From Planctomycetota bacterium (GTDB taxonomy: Bacteria > Planctomycetota > Planctomycetia > JALXBF01), in contig JALXBF010000065.1 of the NCBI GenBank assembly GCA_026991575.1, forward strand, positions 62,001-126,000: a stretch of DNA of 64,000 nucleotides, in the 5' to 3' direction. This document shows positions 8,570-18,404 of the stretch, in pieces; position 1 is the first letter of the stretch, and every line of letters begins with the position of its first letter. Below the pieces are notes generated by a model, which was not told the DNA's origin, did no database searches, and saw only the letters and a list, made by a program, of their open reading frames with translations. The position numbers were made by a program, and so were the translations under genes.

Positions 8570-10927
8570 GTGTCCGCACGCCAGACAACCAGGCCGAACA
8601 GGCCGGCTGCCCATGCTGGCGCCGCCCCCACACCCGCCTCGACTCCCCTTCTTTTCTGCCTCTTGCTGTGGCCTCTGACCGCACCAGAGCCATTTGTTCG
8701 GGTCCAAGCCGATGAGTTTCCTCCCGATCGCGGCCGCGCCAACCTGGCACTGGGCAAGCCAGTGATCTATCTGCCCGAGCCGAACTACCCTCTGACGGCG
8801 CGCGGCAACAGCGACCCTCTGGATCTGACCGACGGCCGCACTTCGGCCCGGCCTGACCGGCACATCTGGTTCGATGCCGGGGCGGTAGCCTGGTCGTACG
8901 CCGGCAGAGTGAACCTGGCGTTGGATCTGGGAACACTGGCCCGGATCGACGAAGTTGCAATTCGCCTTCTGGGCGGGTCGCCGCAGGCCGGGGTCAGCTT
9001 CCCGGGCTGGATCGAGCTGCTCGTTAGCACCGACGGCGAGCACTTTGTCCGGGTTGCTCAGTGCTCGCGCTGGCGTTCCGGCGACTTTCGGCGCTACGGC
9101 GTGCCGCCCGAAACGGGAAAAGCCTGGATCCACTGCTTGCGGTTCGCGGATCTGGACGTGGTGGCTCGCTGGGTGGCAATCCGGATGTACACGGGGGGGC
9201 TCTCGGCGAGCGACGAACTGTACGTCTTCGGTAAGCCGCTCGAAGACCCGATCGACACAGCACCACCACCAGCGCAATCACGCGGCGAAATGACCGGATT
9301 CACAGTGCGGCACCCCCAAGTCTACTTCCACAAGCCACGGATTCAGATAGCCACCAACCTTCCTCTGCCCACACCCATCGGTATCCTTGTGCCGGTGCAG
9401 GAACGGTCTGAGGCGGTTGAGCTGGTTCTGGAGCTGCCGCCCGAGGTGCACCTGGTGGCCGGTTCTCTGGCAAACGCCTCCGCGGAACAACTCCCCAACG
9501 GTCCGGCCGGTGGCCGCCGAAGATATCGGTTCCGTTTCCGGGCCACCACGACTACGAAGGTGCTTGGCCGACTGTACCTGCAAGCAGCAGGCTGGCCCCA
9601 CGGCGGCCGGGGCCGGCTTCGCTACCGCTTTCGCTGTCGCCACTGGCAGAGCCCGTGGCTGACCGTGCCGGTGGAGGCCGTCTTAGTTCCGCGGGCTCGT
9701 CAGCCTCAGCGTCTCATGGTCGGCCTTGGTTGGTGGTCGATTGATGCCACCATGCGGTGGCCGAACGTGCTGGAGGTCTGGCAGCACCTGGGGATCAACA
9801 CGTTTCCGATTTTCGCACGTTGGATGAGAGCGGGGCATGCGGGTTGGCCGTTGGTCGAGGAGGCCAGGCGGCGAGGGTTTCGCATCCTGCATATCGACTC
9901 ACCGTTTCACCACCTGCTGAATCGCCGAAAGGACGAGCGACAGATCTACGACCAACTCGGCGACGGCCGAACCGGATCCCGCCTGTGCATCTCGTACCGG
10001 GGGCGGTTCTATCGGGAGGAGCTGGAGCTGTTCGCTCAGGCTGTGGCCCGCGCGCGGCCGGACTTCGTGAGCCTGGACATCGAACTGTGGAGCTGGCGCG
10101 GTCCGGTCGATGCCCGTCGGTGCCGGCGCTGCCGGGAGGACTTCGAAGCATCCGGTTTGACGAGCTGGGAAGAGTGGTTCGTTTCCAAAGGGGAAGAAAT
10201 CTGGCGCGACCTGGTCACCGCTGCCCGCGATGCTCTGGACCGCAGGCGGATCCAGCCGCGGTTCGAAATCGGCGGCTACGACTTCCGCCCCGGCACGGCG
10301 TACCAGAACGTCTGGCCGTTTGATCGGCTCTACCCCGAATGGCTCCAAAGTGGACAGGTTTCGACCTATACGTGCCTCTATCCGTACCACCTCGCACTCA
10401 TAGGGGATGAGGTGCGGCAAGACCGCTTGAAGCTGCCACGCAGTGACCTGCTGCCGTGGATCACGCCGGGCGACGCGGGCACGTTTCCCGGAGAGGCGTT
10501 CCAGTGGGCGCTGCTGGAGTGCTACTGCAATGGAGCCAGAGGCGTGTACTTCTGGTCAGGACGCGTCTGGGATGCGGAGAGTCTGATCGCATTGAACCGC
10601 GTTGTGCGTGCACTGGCTCCCGTGGAGCGAGTGATTCTGGAGGGTCGGCCCGTGCAGGGCGAGGCGCAGGTGGTGGGACCAGGCAGGGTCGTGGGCATGG
10701 CCCGGGGCAACGAGATGGTCCTGTTGGTCGCCGACTACGGTCGAGCCTCAAACGGTTCGGTAAGGCTCAGGCTGAGGCTGAAACACAAGGCACGCGTGAT
10801 GGACCTCATGGCAGCGCGTGGACTGCTCGTGTGTTCGGCTGGCGAGCAAACGGTAACGATCGAGTTGGCCGGTGACCGGGCCAAACTGCTTTGGGTTCGT
10901 CCTGCACGAGTGCGGCCGTCGCGCTAG
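8570..10927 (+). CDS. Secreted protein with discoidin-like domain and TIM-barrel glycosidase-like region
   Basis: The 785-residue product appears exported; its N-terminus has a basic region, then LLFCLLLWPLTAP. Residues about 55-230 look like an F5/8 type C (discoidin-like) carbohydrate-binding beta-sandwich, with NLALGKPV at the start and IDEVAIRLLGG and WIELLVSTDGEHF within. A beta-rich linker follows. From about residue 380 the sequence resembles a (beta/alpha)8 glycosidase (GLGWWSIDATMRWPNVLEVW, DFVSLDIELWSW, GARGVYFWSGRVWD). I could not place it in a numbered GH family. The acidic residues in DIELW are candidates for catalysis. The GTG start is supported by GAGGAG nine bases upstream. 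It is followed 96 nt later by another secreted TIM-barrel protein, which suggests a joint role in polysaccharide attack. The function remains a guess from fold. Confidence 0.6.
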   Translation: MSARQTTRPNRPAAHAGAAPTPASTPLLFCLLLWPLTAPEPFVRVQADEFPPDRGRANLALGKPVIYLPEPNYPLTARGNSDPLDLTDGRTSARPDRHIWFDAGAVAWSYAGRVNLALDLGTLARIDEVAIRLLGGSPQAGVSFPGWIELLVSTDGEHFVRVAQCSRWRSGDFRRYGVPPETGKAWIHCLRFADLDVVARWVAIRMYTGGLSASDELYVFGKPLEDPIDTAPPPAQSRGEMTGFTVRHPQVYFHKPRIQIATNLPLPTPIGILVPVQERSEAVELVLELPPEVHLVAGSLANASAEQLPNGPAGGRRRYRFRFRATTTTKVLGRLYLQAAGWPHGGRGRLRYRFRCRHWQSPWLTVPVEAVLVPRARQPQRLMVGLGWWSIDATMRWPNVLEVWQHLGINTFPIFARWMRAGHAGWPLVEEARRRGFRILHIDSPFHHLLNRRKDERQIYDQLGDGRTGSRLCISYRGRFYREELELFAQAVARARPDFVSLDIELWSWRGPVDARRCRRCREDFEASGLTSWEEWFVSKGEEIWRDLVTAARDALDRRRIQPRFEIGGYDFRPGTAYQNVWPFDRLYPEWLQSGQVSTYTCLYPYHLALIGDEVRQDRLKLPRSDLLPWITPGDAGTFPGEAFQWALLECYCNGARGVYFWSGRVWDAESLIALNRVVRALAPVERVILEGRPVQGEAQVVGPGRVVGMARGNEMVLLVADYGRASNGSVRLRLRLKHKARVMDLMAARGLLVCSAGEQTVTIELAGDRAKLLWVRPARVRPSR

Positions 10928-11023
10928 GCCTCCCCCACGGCCGCGCGAGCGATCAGCCTGGCACGACGTGAACCGCCTCACCGCCGACATATTTGCCACC
11001 ACACCCCCTGCCAAGGAGTCACG

Positions 11024-12613
11024 ATGCTTGCTCCCGTGACTGTGCCGTCCGCGCGGTACGTTGCCCTCTTGCTGTGCGGTTTGCTTGCCCTGGCAGGTAC
11101 CGGTCCGAGCGCATGGCCGGCCGATCCTGTGATGGGGATCAATCTGGCTGGTCCGGCGGACTGGAACACCGAACTACCGTTCGTCGACGTCTTTCGCATG
11201 GCGCGACCGTGGATCAGCCAGCGCGCGGGAGCCCCATGGGGACAGGGACCGAAGCTGGAGCTCGACGAGCACGGCTGGGTTCGGCGGCTCGAACCGAACT
11301 GTTGGGCAGAAACGCTACTGTGCACGATTCCGGACGGCCACTACCCGTCGGGCAGGTACCACGTGTCCTATCGGGGCCGCGGCCGGCTGGAATTCGGTGG
11401 TGCCGCGCGCGTGGTTCGCTCTGAACCGGGACGCATCGTCCTGCAGGTCGATGCGCGGCGTGGTCCGATCTTCCTGCGTGTCGTTGAGACTGATCCCAAC
11501 GACTACGTCCGAGACATCCACGTCATCATGCCCGGTTTTGAACAGCGCTGGCGCGACCATCCGTTCCATCCGCTCTTCCTCGCCCGGTGGCGTGGCATGG
11601 CATGTATCCGGTTCATGGACTGGATGAAGACGAACGGATCACCGATCCGCCGTTGGTCGGAACGGCCCAAGCCTGAGGATGCGACCTTCATGGTGCGGGG
11701 GGTCCCGCTGGAATGGATGATCGACCTGTGCAATCGCCTTAACGCTGATCCGTGGTTCTGCATGCCGCATCAAGCCGACGACGATTATGTGCGGCGCTTT
11801 GCGGAGATGGTACGTGAACGGCTCAAGCCGGGGTTGAAAGTCTACGTCGAGTATTCCAACGAGGTCTGGAATCCCATCTTTGACCAGCATGCCTGGGCGG
11901 CCGAGCAGGGCCGCAGGCTGGGGCTGACCCAGAAGCCCTGGGAGGCCGCGTGGCGCTACACAGGCTATCGCTCTAGGCGGATTTTCCGGATATGGGAAGA
12001 CGTGTTCGGCGGTGCGGACAGATTGATCCGTGTGCTGGCTGCTCAGGCCGTTAACCCGTTCGTTTCCCGCATGGTGCTCGAAAGCGCCGCCGCCCATGAG
12101 CAGGCTGACGCGCTGGCGGTCGCCCCGTATATCGGACTGAACGTCGCACCCGATCAAGCCGAAGCGATCTTGCAGCTGGGGGTTAATGGACTGTTCCGCC
12201 GGCTGTGGAAGCGATCGTTGCCGAGGGCCATTGCTGCTATCGGCGCTCAGAAGCAGGTGGCTGACCAGTACGGGCTGGAATTGATAGCCTACGAGGGAGG
12301 GCAGCACCTCGTAGGCGTCCGTGGTGCCGAGAACAATGAACGGTTGACTCGCCTGTTCCACCGAGTCAACGCACACGAGGAGATGGCAAGATTGTACGAC
12401 GCATACTTCGCCGCCTGGCAAAACGCCGAAGGTGGACTGTTCTGCTACTTTTCATCCGTCGCGCGGTGGAACAAGTGGGGCTCCTGGGGGGTGCTGCAGT
12501 ATGCCGATGAGGATCCGGCCGTCAGTCCCAAGTACCGCGCGCTGGTGCGGTGGGCTCGCCGGTGGGGACAGCCGGTGCAAGCTGTTCGAGTTTCTCCGTT
12601 CAATCCGCGGTAG
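11024..12613 (+). CDS. Secreted cellulase-like TIM-barrel protein
   Basis: The 529-residue product starts with a signal peptide (YVALLLCGLLALAG, cleavage near PSAWPAD). An N-terminal beta-sandwich-like region holds GYHVSY-type sequence and PGRIVLQVDARRGP. From about residue 190 a TIM-barrel-like domain follows: ACIRFMDWMKTNGS, PLEWMIDLCNRLNADPWFCMPHQADDDYV and then KVYVEYSNEVWN. The YSNE motif is the usual site of the acid/base glutamate in clan A-like hydrolases. LIAYEGGQHLVG may hold the second glutamate. These motifs occur in uncharacterised planctomycete secreted proteins often annotated as cellulase- or carbohydrate-binding-like. AAGGAG lies just before the ATG. The gene ends 21 nt from the convergent beta-helix gene. 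Its substrate is unknown. Confidence 0.65.
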   Translation: MLAPVTVPSARYVALLLCGLLALAGTGPSAWPADPVMGINLAGPADWNTELPFVDVFRMARPWISQRAGAPWGQGPKLELDEHGWVRRLEPNCWAETLLCTIPDGHYPSGRYHVSYRGRGRLEFGGAARVVRSEPGRIVLQVDARRGPIFLRVVETDPNDYVRDIHVIMPGFEQRWRDHPFHPLFLARWRGMACIRFMDWMKTNGSPIRRWSERPKPEDATFMVRGVPLEWMIDLCNRLNADPWFCMPHQADDDYVRRFAEMVRERLKPGLKVYVEYSNEVWNPIFDQHAWAAEQGRRLGLTQKPWEAAWRYTGYRSRRIFRIWEDVFGGADRLIRVLAAQAVNPFVSRMVLESAAAHEQADALAVAPYIGLNVAPDQAEAILQLGVNGLFRRLWKRSLPRAIAAIGAQKQVADQYGLELIAYEGGQHLVGVRGAENNERLTRLFHRVNAHEEMARLYDAYFAAWQNAEGGLFCYFSSVARWNKWGSWGVLQYADEDPAVSPKYRALVRWARRWGQPVQAVRVSPFNPR

Positions 12614-12634
12614 CAGTGCAGGGCTTCCAACGAC

Positions 12635-14647
12635 TCAGCGATGGGAACAGACCACGCCGAGTGCGATCTGTTCGAGCGGGATCGGCTCAAAGCCGATGCG
12701 ACGTACCGCTGCTGCATCCTTGAACCGTAGCCGGACCGGGCGCTTGGATCGATCGTAGACGATGCGTACCCAACGTGGGTCGTTGTCGAAGACCAGGTTG
12801 TTCTCGATGCGTTGCAGGTGTCGCGTGCCAGGGTGAATGTCGTCCCAGCTTCCGCCGGCGCTGATGTTCCTCACGAACACGTTCCGTTTCGGGACGCCCG
12901 GGTCATCCTCGAGAATAGTGGCCAGTGTCGGGTAACGGCGCCGCCAGAGAGGGCTGCGGAACGGCACGGCACGGAGCCGCCGCTGCAAGGTCCCGTTCGG
13001 ATCCATCGTTGCGGCCTTCTGCCACGTCATCCCTCGGTTGTCGACGTGGGCCGCCTTCCAACAGCGCACAAAGACGTTGTTGTCGACCACGTTGTCGTCG
13101 CCGCCACCGATGAACACTGCCCGCGAGCAGTCCACGAACAGATTGCCATAGATCGTGTGCCCGCACAGCTGGTCGTCCAGGTAGACGGTCATGCCACCCA
13201 GCCCGCCGTAGCCGCGGATGTCGTGCCAGTAGTTGTGCCGGAGCACGGTACCACGCTGTGTCCAATCGCGACCGACGTAGTAGGCCCCTGCGTCACCACT
13301 CTCGTACACGACGCGGAAGACTTCGTTGAACTCAATCACGTGGTCGTTTCCCGGCGCGCTCAGTGCCATGTGCGGCGCGTCGTGAATCACATTGTGGGCA
13401 ATCCGGTTGCCTACGCCACTAACAATCACGCCCGGGTTGTACGTGCGCCACCGGCGGGCGAACCGGTAGATATGATTCCGCTCGATGTTGTGGTGCGCCG
13501 GAGTCAGGCTCGGACGATCACCTCCGCTGGCCGAAACCCCGGTGCTGCCGCAGTACACCAGCTCGCACCCGGCCACTTCGTGCCCCTTCCCGCCGCGGAT
13601 CACAATGCCAGCCAATCCCGTGTTTCGAACGATGCACCGCTTGATACGACACGCCTGGCCCTGAGCAATCTCGATCGCGGTACCCCGGCAGTACTCAAAA
13701 ACGAACCCCTCAAATGTCACGAACGACACGTCGTTCAACCGCAGAAAGCCGTCGCCTTGGGACAACACCGTCCGTACCTGGCGCTTCGGCGGCCAGAAGA
13801 ACACCATGCCGCGGTCGCGGTCGATGTAGTACTCGCCCGGTTGATCCAGTTCGCACAACAGGTTGCTTGCGTACCACCGGGCTCGGCCGGGATCGATACC
13901 GTATTGCGGCTTTACGTCGGTTCTTCGGATCAACAGTCGGTTCTCTACGTCCACACCGGCCAGCGGCTCGTACAGTTCTGCCCAGTCGTATTTCCAGTAG
14001 GCCATCACCCACGGCGCCGGCTCCTGCGACCAGCGGCGCAGCCGATCGCGGCCCAGGTCCACCCGGAGCCGCCGGTCGTCTAGCTTTCCGGCCAGCCCTA
14101 CGAAGCCTTCGTTCGGGTAGCGTGCCAGTGTTGCGGGACGGCCGTCGTAGAACAGTTCAGCTTCGGCAAGCTGTTTCGGCTTGCCAAAACCGCGCACGCT
14201 CAGCTTTCCGACCGTTCTTACCCCGGGCTCGTCCGCAAGTCGCGCCACCTTGACGTGCCGCCGGGCCGCTGGCGGTAGCATCCGGAGAATTGCCGGGTCT
14301 GTAACCGGGCGCCACGTCGTCAGGGGGATGCCGGCCGTGAAGTGCACCGTACCGGCACGTTCGGCCCGATAGATCACCGGTGCCGCTGCAGTGCCGGAGT
14401 CTTCCTTGCCGAACACGACCATCCCATCGAAGCGGTACTTTCCCGGGGCGAAGGTCACAGTTACCGGGATGCGTTCCGAGCGCAGGATCGCACGCACACG
14501 ATCGCGCGCCCCGGCAAGCGTGCGGAGCGGTGCTGATCGGGTACCCGGATTCTCGTCGTTGCCATGTGGTGCCACGTACAGCTCAACTGGTCGGCTCATG
14601 CAATAAAGCAGCAGCAGTAGGAGCCTCGTCGCTAGCTGGCCGCTCAT
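12635..14647 (-). CDS. Secreted right-handed parallel beta-helix protein
   Basis: The product is about 670 residues with a short hydrophobic export segment (LATRLLLLLLYCMSRP). ELYVAPHGNDENPGTRSAPLRTL then marks the start of many beta-helix carbohydrate-active proteins. Repeating turns such as IVRNTGLAGIVIRGGKGHEV, IERNHIYRF, IAHNVIHDAPHMAL and IYGNLFVDCSRAVFIGGG form the helix. This fold is shared by pectate lyases, polygalacturonases and alginate epimerases, but no catalytic site can be read with confidence. The start at 14647 is chosen because GAGGA lies upstream and a signal peptide follows; a start at 14737 would bury that signal. It is divergent from the arabinofuranosidase gene, which fits a pectin/arabinan-related role. 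Confidence 0.8.
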   Translation of the reverse strand: MSGQLATRLLLLLLYCMSRPVELYVAPHGNDENPGTRSAPLRTLAGARDRVRAILRSERIPVTVTFAPGKYRFDGMVVFGKEDSGTAAAPVIYRAERAGTVHFTAGIPLTTWRPVTDPAILRMLPPAARRHVKVARLADEPGVRTVGKLSVRGFGKPKQLAEAELFYDGRPATLARYPNEGFVGLAGKLDDRRLRVDLGRDRLRRWSQEPAPWVMAYWKYDWAELYEPLAGVDVENRLLIRRTDVKPQYGIDPGRARWYASNLLCELDQPGEYYIDRDRGMVFFWPPKRQVRTVLSQGDGFLRLNDVSFVTFEGFVFEYCRGTAIEIAQGQACRIKRCIVRNTGLAGIVIRGGKGHEVAGCELVYCGSTGVSASGGDRPSLTPAHHNIERNHIYRFARRWRTYNPGVIVSGVGNRIAHNVIHDAPHMALSAPGNDHVIEFNEVFRVVYESGDAGAYYVGRDWTQRGTVLRHNYWHDIRGYGGLGGMTVYLDDQLCGHTIYGNLFVDCSRAVFIGGGDDNVVDNNVFVRCWKAAHVDNRGMTWQKAATMDPNGTLQRRLRAVPFRSPLWRRRYPTLATILEDDPGVPKRNVFVRNISAGGSWDDIHPGTRHLQRIENNLVFDNDPRWVRIVYDRSKRPVRLRFKDAAAVRRIGFEPIPLEQIALGVVCSHR

Positions 14648-15095
14648 GGTGGGTTCCTCACGGAGGCACATGCACGGTGCGGTGGCAATCCGAGGGGCAA
14701 CGGCGGGGCGGATTCCATTGGGCGGTGTCCTAGCCATTATCCGCTAGACCATTTCTCCGGTGCGCTCTTGGCACGTACGCCGGCCCGCCGTCCCACAGCG
14801 GACCTTGGGGCACGACCGCGAGGTAGCCGGGGGGCATCGGATGGAGCGGCCAGCCGCGTGTGAGCCGTGTCGGCATGGGCGAAAACAGTAAAGCCACGTG
14901 CACCGAAGTGGACAGCACACTGCTTCCCCCAGAGGTGCTGTGGACTTGGCATGCAGCGCGACGGGAGTGCGCAGCCTGGCAACCTACAATCATGCAGAGC
15001 GGCCGGTGCTTGGGTGCTGGGCCTGTGCGGCGGAGCCTGTCCGATCTTGTAGCACGGCGACCGCCGGAGTGCCAAAGAACTCCAGAAGGGCGACC
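14648..15095. other. Divergent intergenic region, beta-helix gene to arabinofuranosidase
   Basis: No gene is supported here. A stretch at 14721-14750 on the minus strand resembles a tRNA D-arm, but no anticodon or T-arm follows. The arabinofuranosidase ribosome site AGAAGGG lies at 15084-15090. I could not define a promoter for either gene. Confidence 0.5.
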
Positions 15096-16730
15096 ATGCT
15101 AGCACGCTGCGTTGCGTTACTGGTGCTCGTGATCGGGCTCTTCGGTGACCGTCCGGTTGCTCGGGGCCAGGATCGGGATCGGTGGCAACGGGAAGCGACG
15201 TTCGTTCGTCTGAGGGTGGCTGCTGATGCTCGGCCGCTGCGGTACAGCCGACGCATCTTCGGTGGCTTCATCGAGCACTTCCACCGGCAGGTTTACGGCG
15301 GCATCTACGATCCGGGATCACCGTTTGCAGACGAGCGCGGCTTTCGGCTCGACGTTATCCGGGCCCTGCGAGCATTGAAGTTGGCCATCGTGCGCTGGCC
15401 GGGGGGATGTTTTGCCAGCGGCTATCACTGGCGCGATGGGGTCGGGGCTGACCGCCGGCCGGTTCCGGACCCGGTGTGGGGTGTGGTCGAGCCCAACCAA
15501 TTTGGAACCGACGAGTTTGTGCAATGGTGTCGTGCGGTCGGGGCAGAGCCCTACATCTGCACGAACGCCGGTAACGGAAGTCCTGAAGAGATGCGCGACT
15601 GGGTTGCGTACTGCAACGCCAGCACGGGGCGCCTTGCGGCACTACGTGCTCGCAACGGAAACCGTCGCCCACACGGCGTGCGCTACTGGAGCATCGGCAA
15701 CGAGAACTACGGTGAGTGGGAGATTGGCCAGAAGACACCGGAGCAGTGGGGGCCGTTTGTGCGGCGATGTGCGGAGCTAATGCGGAGCGTCGACCCGTCG
15801 ATCAAACTGGCTGCCCCCGCGCTCATCTCGGAACATTGGGACCTTCCCCTGTTGCGCACGGCTGGCGACCTGCTGGATTACGTTGCCGTGCACCGCTATT
15901 GGCTGGGGCTTTGGCAGGAGAACAGGCACGTGCCTTACGAACGGTGCCTTGACCTGTTCGATGGACCCGAGCAGGCCATTCAGCAGATGATCGCGATCTT
16001 GCGCAGAGCCGGCCGTCTGGGACAAGTGAAGATCGCATTCGATGAATGGAACCTGCGCGGCTGGCACCATCCGGGGTTCCCTCGCAAGGAGCCTGTGCGA
16101 GAGGATGATCCCGAGGTGCGCTTGCTCATCGCACGCCGCGACCTCAACGCTATTGCCAGCCAGTACACCATGGCCGATGCGGTCTTTGCCGCGTCCTTCC
16201 TGAACGCAAGCCTGCGGCATGCCGATGTCGTCGACATCACCTGCATCGCTCCAATCGTGAACACGCGGGGCCCCCTGTACGTGCATCCCAACGGGATCGT
16301 CAAGCGTACGACCTACCACGTGCTGGCGGTGTACGCCAACGAGCTGGCCGATCACGTTGTGCCGGTCACGAAACAGGCCCCCGATGACGACGCCCGGTGG
16401 ATGCTGCGCTATGTTGACGTGTTGGCGACCACGGATGGCCACAGGTCACGGTGGGCAATCGTGCTGGTCAACCGGCATCCGAAGTTGTCGGTCCGCTGCC
16501 AACTGATGCTCGGCAGACGACCAGTTGACGGAGCCGTGCCGGCGGTGTTGCTTACGGCCGATTCTCCAGAAGCGTACAACGACATCGAGTACCCGGATCG
16601 CGTGGTCCCGCGTCGCATCAAGCAGCTTTTCCGTGACGGCTTCACCGAAATCCCACCGTGCTCGATCACGGTCGTCGCGATCGGAAAGGGTCGGGACGGG
16701 GCCGAGCGTCGCGCCTCCTGGTCGAACTAG
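15096..16730 (+). CDS. GH51 alpha-L-arabinofuranosidase, secreted
   Basis: GH51 enzymes remove terminal alpha-L-arabinofuranosyl groups from arabinan, arabinoxylan or pectin side chains by a retaining mechanism. The TIM barrel shows the family landmarks: IFGGFIEHFHRQVYGGIYDPGSP near the N-terminus, then IVRWPGGCFASGYHW. The acid/base glutamate is in YWSIGNENYGEWE, and the nucleophile glutamate is in KIAFDEWNLRGW. A C-terminal beta-sandwich follows. A signal peptide (LARCVALLVLVIGLFG, cleavage near ARGQ) marks it as exported. The ATG at 15096 is preferred over the in-frame start at 14898 because AGAAGGG precedes it and the signal peptide begins there. The mature protein length is normal. The next two genes on the same strand are also glycosidases. 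Confidence 0.92.
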   Translation: MLARCVALLVLVIGLFGDRPVARGQDRDRWQREATFVRLRVAADARPLRYSRRIFGGFIEHFHRQVYGGIYDPGSPFADERGFRLDVIRALRALKLAIVRWPGGCFASGYHWRDGVGADRRPVPDPVWGVVEPNQFGTDEFVQWCRAVGAEPYICTNAGNGSPEEMRDWVAYCNASTGRLAALRARNGNRRPHGVRYWSIGNENYGEWEIGQKTPEQWGPFVRRCAELMRSVDPSIKLAAPALISEHWDLPLLRTAGDLLDYVAVHRYWLGLWQENRHVPYERCLDLFDGPEQAIQQMIAILRRAGRLGQVKIAFDEWNLRGWHHPGFPRKEPVREDDPEVRLLIARRDLNAIASQYTMADAVFAASFLNASLRHADVVDITCIAPIVNTRGPLYVHPNGIVKRTTYHVLAVYANELADHVVPVTKQAPDDDARWMLRYVDVLATTDGHRSRWAIVLVNRHPKLSVRCQLMLGRRPVDGAVPAVLLTADSPEAYNDIEYPDRVVPRRIKQLFRDGFTEIPPCSITVVAIGKGRDGAERRASWSN

Positions 16731-16990
16731 CCTGCGCGATGGCTTTCACGCGCTGTCGGGGCCACAGCCAATCGCACCGGGTTTCCTGGCCGCCGGTAGC
16801 AGCGGCTGACACGCCGTCAGGGTGGCACGCAGCCGGCCTTTCTACTCCATGAGGGACGCGAGCGCGGCGCGCGACGATTGCATCTCGGTAGCATGAAGGT
16901 GGCTCATGCACCACTGAACGCACGCCCTGAAGCAGCCAACTTTGGCTCTAAGGGGCACGGACAGTAGGCCGCCACTGGCGCTGAGATGCC

Positions 16991-18295
16991 ATGCCTTTGA
17001 CCCTCTGGATCCTGCTTTCCGCCGCCGTCCTGGTTACTGCCACGCCGGCCGCTTCAGAACCTATCCGTTCGTTCCCTTGCCCCGATCCGTCCATTCTGGC
17101 CGATGCCAAGGGCCGAGTGTACTTCATCGTCTGCACCGGTCGCGGGATCCCGCTCTGGTTCAGCCGCGATCTGAAGCGATGGCAGCGAGTCGGCCGGATC
17201 TTCCGCGAGGACGTGCCTGAGTGGGCACGCCAGAAGGTACCTACGGCACGGACCATCTGGGCACCAGACCTGAAGCGAGTCGGTAATCGCTATTACATCT
17301 ACTATTCAGTGTCCACACTCTTCCAACAGCGCTCTGTCATCGGGTTGGTGATCGGGACATCGCTCGATCCAGAGCAGCCCTCGTTTCGCTGGCACGACGT
17401 TGGCCAGGTCGTCGAGTCCCGACCGGGCGATGCGTTCAATGCTATTGACCCGGCCCTGCTGGTGACACCGTCGGGCGAGGGCTACCTGTTCTGGGGCTCG
17501 TTCTGGGACGGAATCAAAGCGGCTCCGGTGTCGCTGGAGACGGGTAAGCTCTTGATCCCAGCGCGTCAGGCGAAGGCCGTTGCTCGCCGCGTACCGCCGG
17601 CACCACCGGCCATCGAAGGGGCATACCCGATTTACCGCGAGGGTTGGTATTACTTGTTCGTCTCCTGGGACTACACCTTTGCCGGTGACCCGCAGGAGGC
17701 AACTTACAAGATCGTCGTGGGACGCTCTCGCCACCCCCTTGGTCCGTACGTCGACCGCCTTGGCGTGCCGATGACGCGGGGGGGCGGTGAGCTCGTTCTG
17801 ATGAGCACGCGGCGCTGGCGCGGTACGGGTCACAACAGCGTACTCATTACCGAGACCGGTAGCTGGCTGGTGTACCACGCAATTGACGCGCGAAATCCGC
17901 GGGCCGGTCGACTGCTCCAGGTGCGGCAGCTTCGCTGGATTGACGGCTGGCCCGTGGCCGGACCGCTGGTCCTGCCGAGCACTTCGGACCGGCCCACTAC
18001 GCCGCAGGACCACATCGTCGGCCGCTGGACGCATGTCCAGCCGGATGGCAGACGCGTGGACATTTTCCTGGAACCGAGTGGCCTGATCAGCGGTGTGCGA
18101 ACGGTGGCCCGGTGGCGGCTACTGGCACCGGGGCGGCTGGAGCTGCGCTGGCCCAGCAACCAGGCTCCGGGAGGTGCCTGGGTTGATCGGGTCAGGCTGA
18201 TTGGCCATGAGCGGTACGAGGGCACCAATCAGCTCGGACATCCCGTACGCGGCTGGCGCCGCAGTTGTGCCGTTCCGGGCCTGCAGAGCCGGTAA
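16991..18295 (+). CDS. GH43-like arabinanase/beta-xylosidase family protein, secreted
   Basis: This is a five-bladed beta-propeller glycosidase of the GH43 type, which hydrolyses arabinan or xylan with inversion. The three expected acidic positions are readable: FPCPDPSIL (base), NAIDPALLV (pKa modulator) and PAIEGAYPIYREGWYYLF (acid). A signal peptide (LWILLSAAVLVTATPAAS) precedes the catalytic domain. The C-terminal part (IVGRWTHVQPDGRRVDIFLEPSGLISG) matches the beta-sandwich appended to endo-arabinanases, so arabinan is the most likely substrate. It lies 260 nt after the GH51 gene and 109 nt before the next glycosidase. Its ribosome site is weak (CTGAG). The family is clear; the exact activity is inferred. 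Confidence 0.88.
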   Translation: MPLTLWILLSAAVLVTATPAASEPIRSFPCPDPSILADAKGRVYFIVCTGRGIPLWFSRDLKRWQRVGRIFREDVPEWARQKVPTARTIWAPDLKRVGNRYYIYYSVSTLFQQRSVIGLVIGTSLDPEQPSFRWHDVGQVVESRPGDAFNAIDPALLVTPSGEGYLFWGSFWDGIKAAPVSLETGKLLIPARQAKAVARRVPPAPPAIEGAYPIYREGWYYLFVSWDYTFAGDPQEATYKIVVGRSRHPLGPYVDRLGVPMTRGGGELVLMSTRRWRGTGHNSVLITETGSWLVYHAIDARNPRAGRLLQVRQLRWIDGWPVAGPLVLPSTSDRPTTPQDHIVGRWTHVQPDGRRVDIFLEPSGLISGVRTVARWRLLAPGRLELRWPSNQAPGGAWVDRVRLIGHERYEGTNQLGHPVRGWRRSCAVPGLQSR

Positions 18296-18404
18296 CGCTG
18301 TCCCCGTTCGCACTGCCACCCGTCACCGCATCTTACAATGGGACCGCTTGGTCTGCTGCCGGCATGCCCGCCCGACGGTTCCGTTCAGACAACGGGGTGA
18401 CAGC

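Noticed and set aside
14721..14750. tRNA-Glu-like D-arm on the minus strand
   Set aside because: Only GTCTAGCGG and TAGGACACCGCCC match, with an 8-nt gap. No anticodon loop, T-arm or acceptor stem follows, and the stretch also makes an ordinary hairpin.
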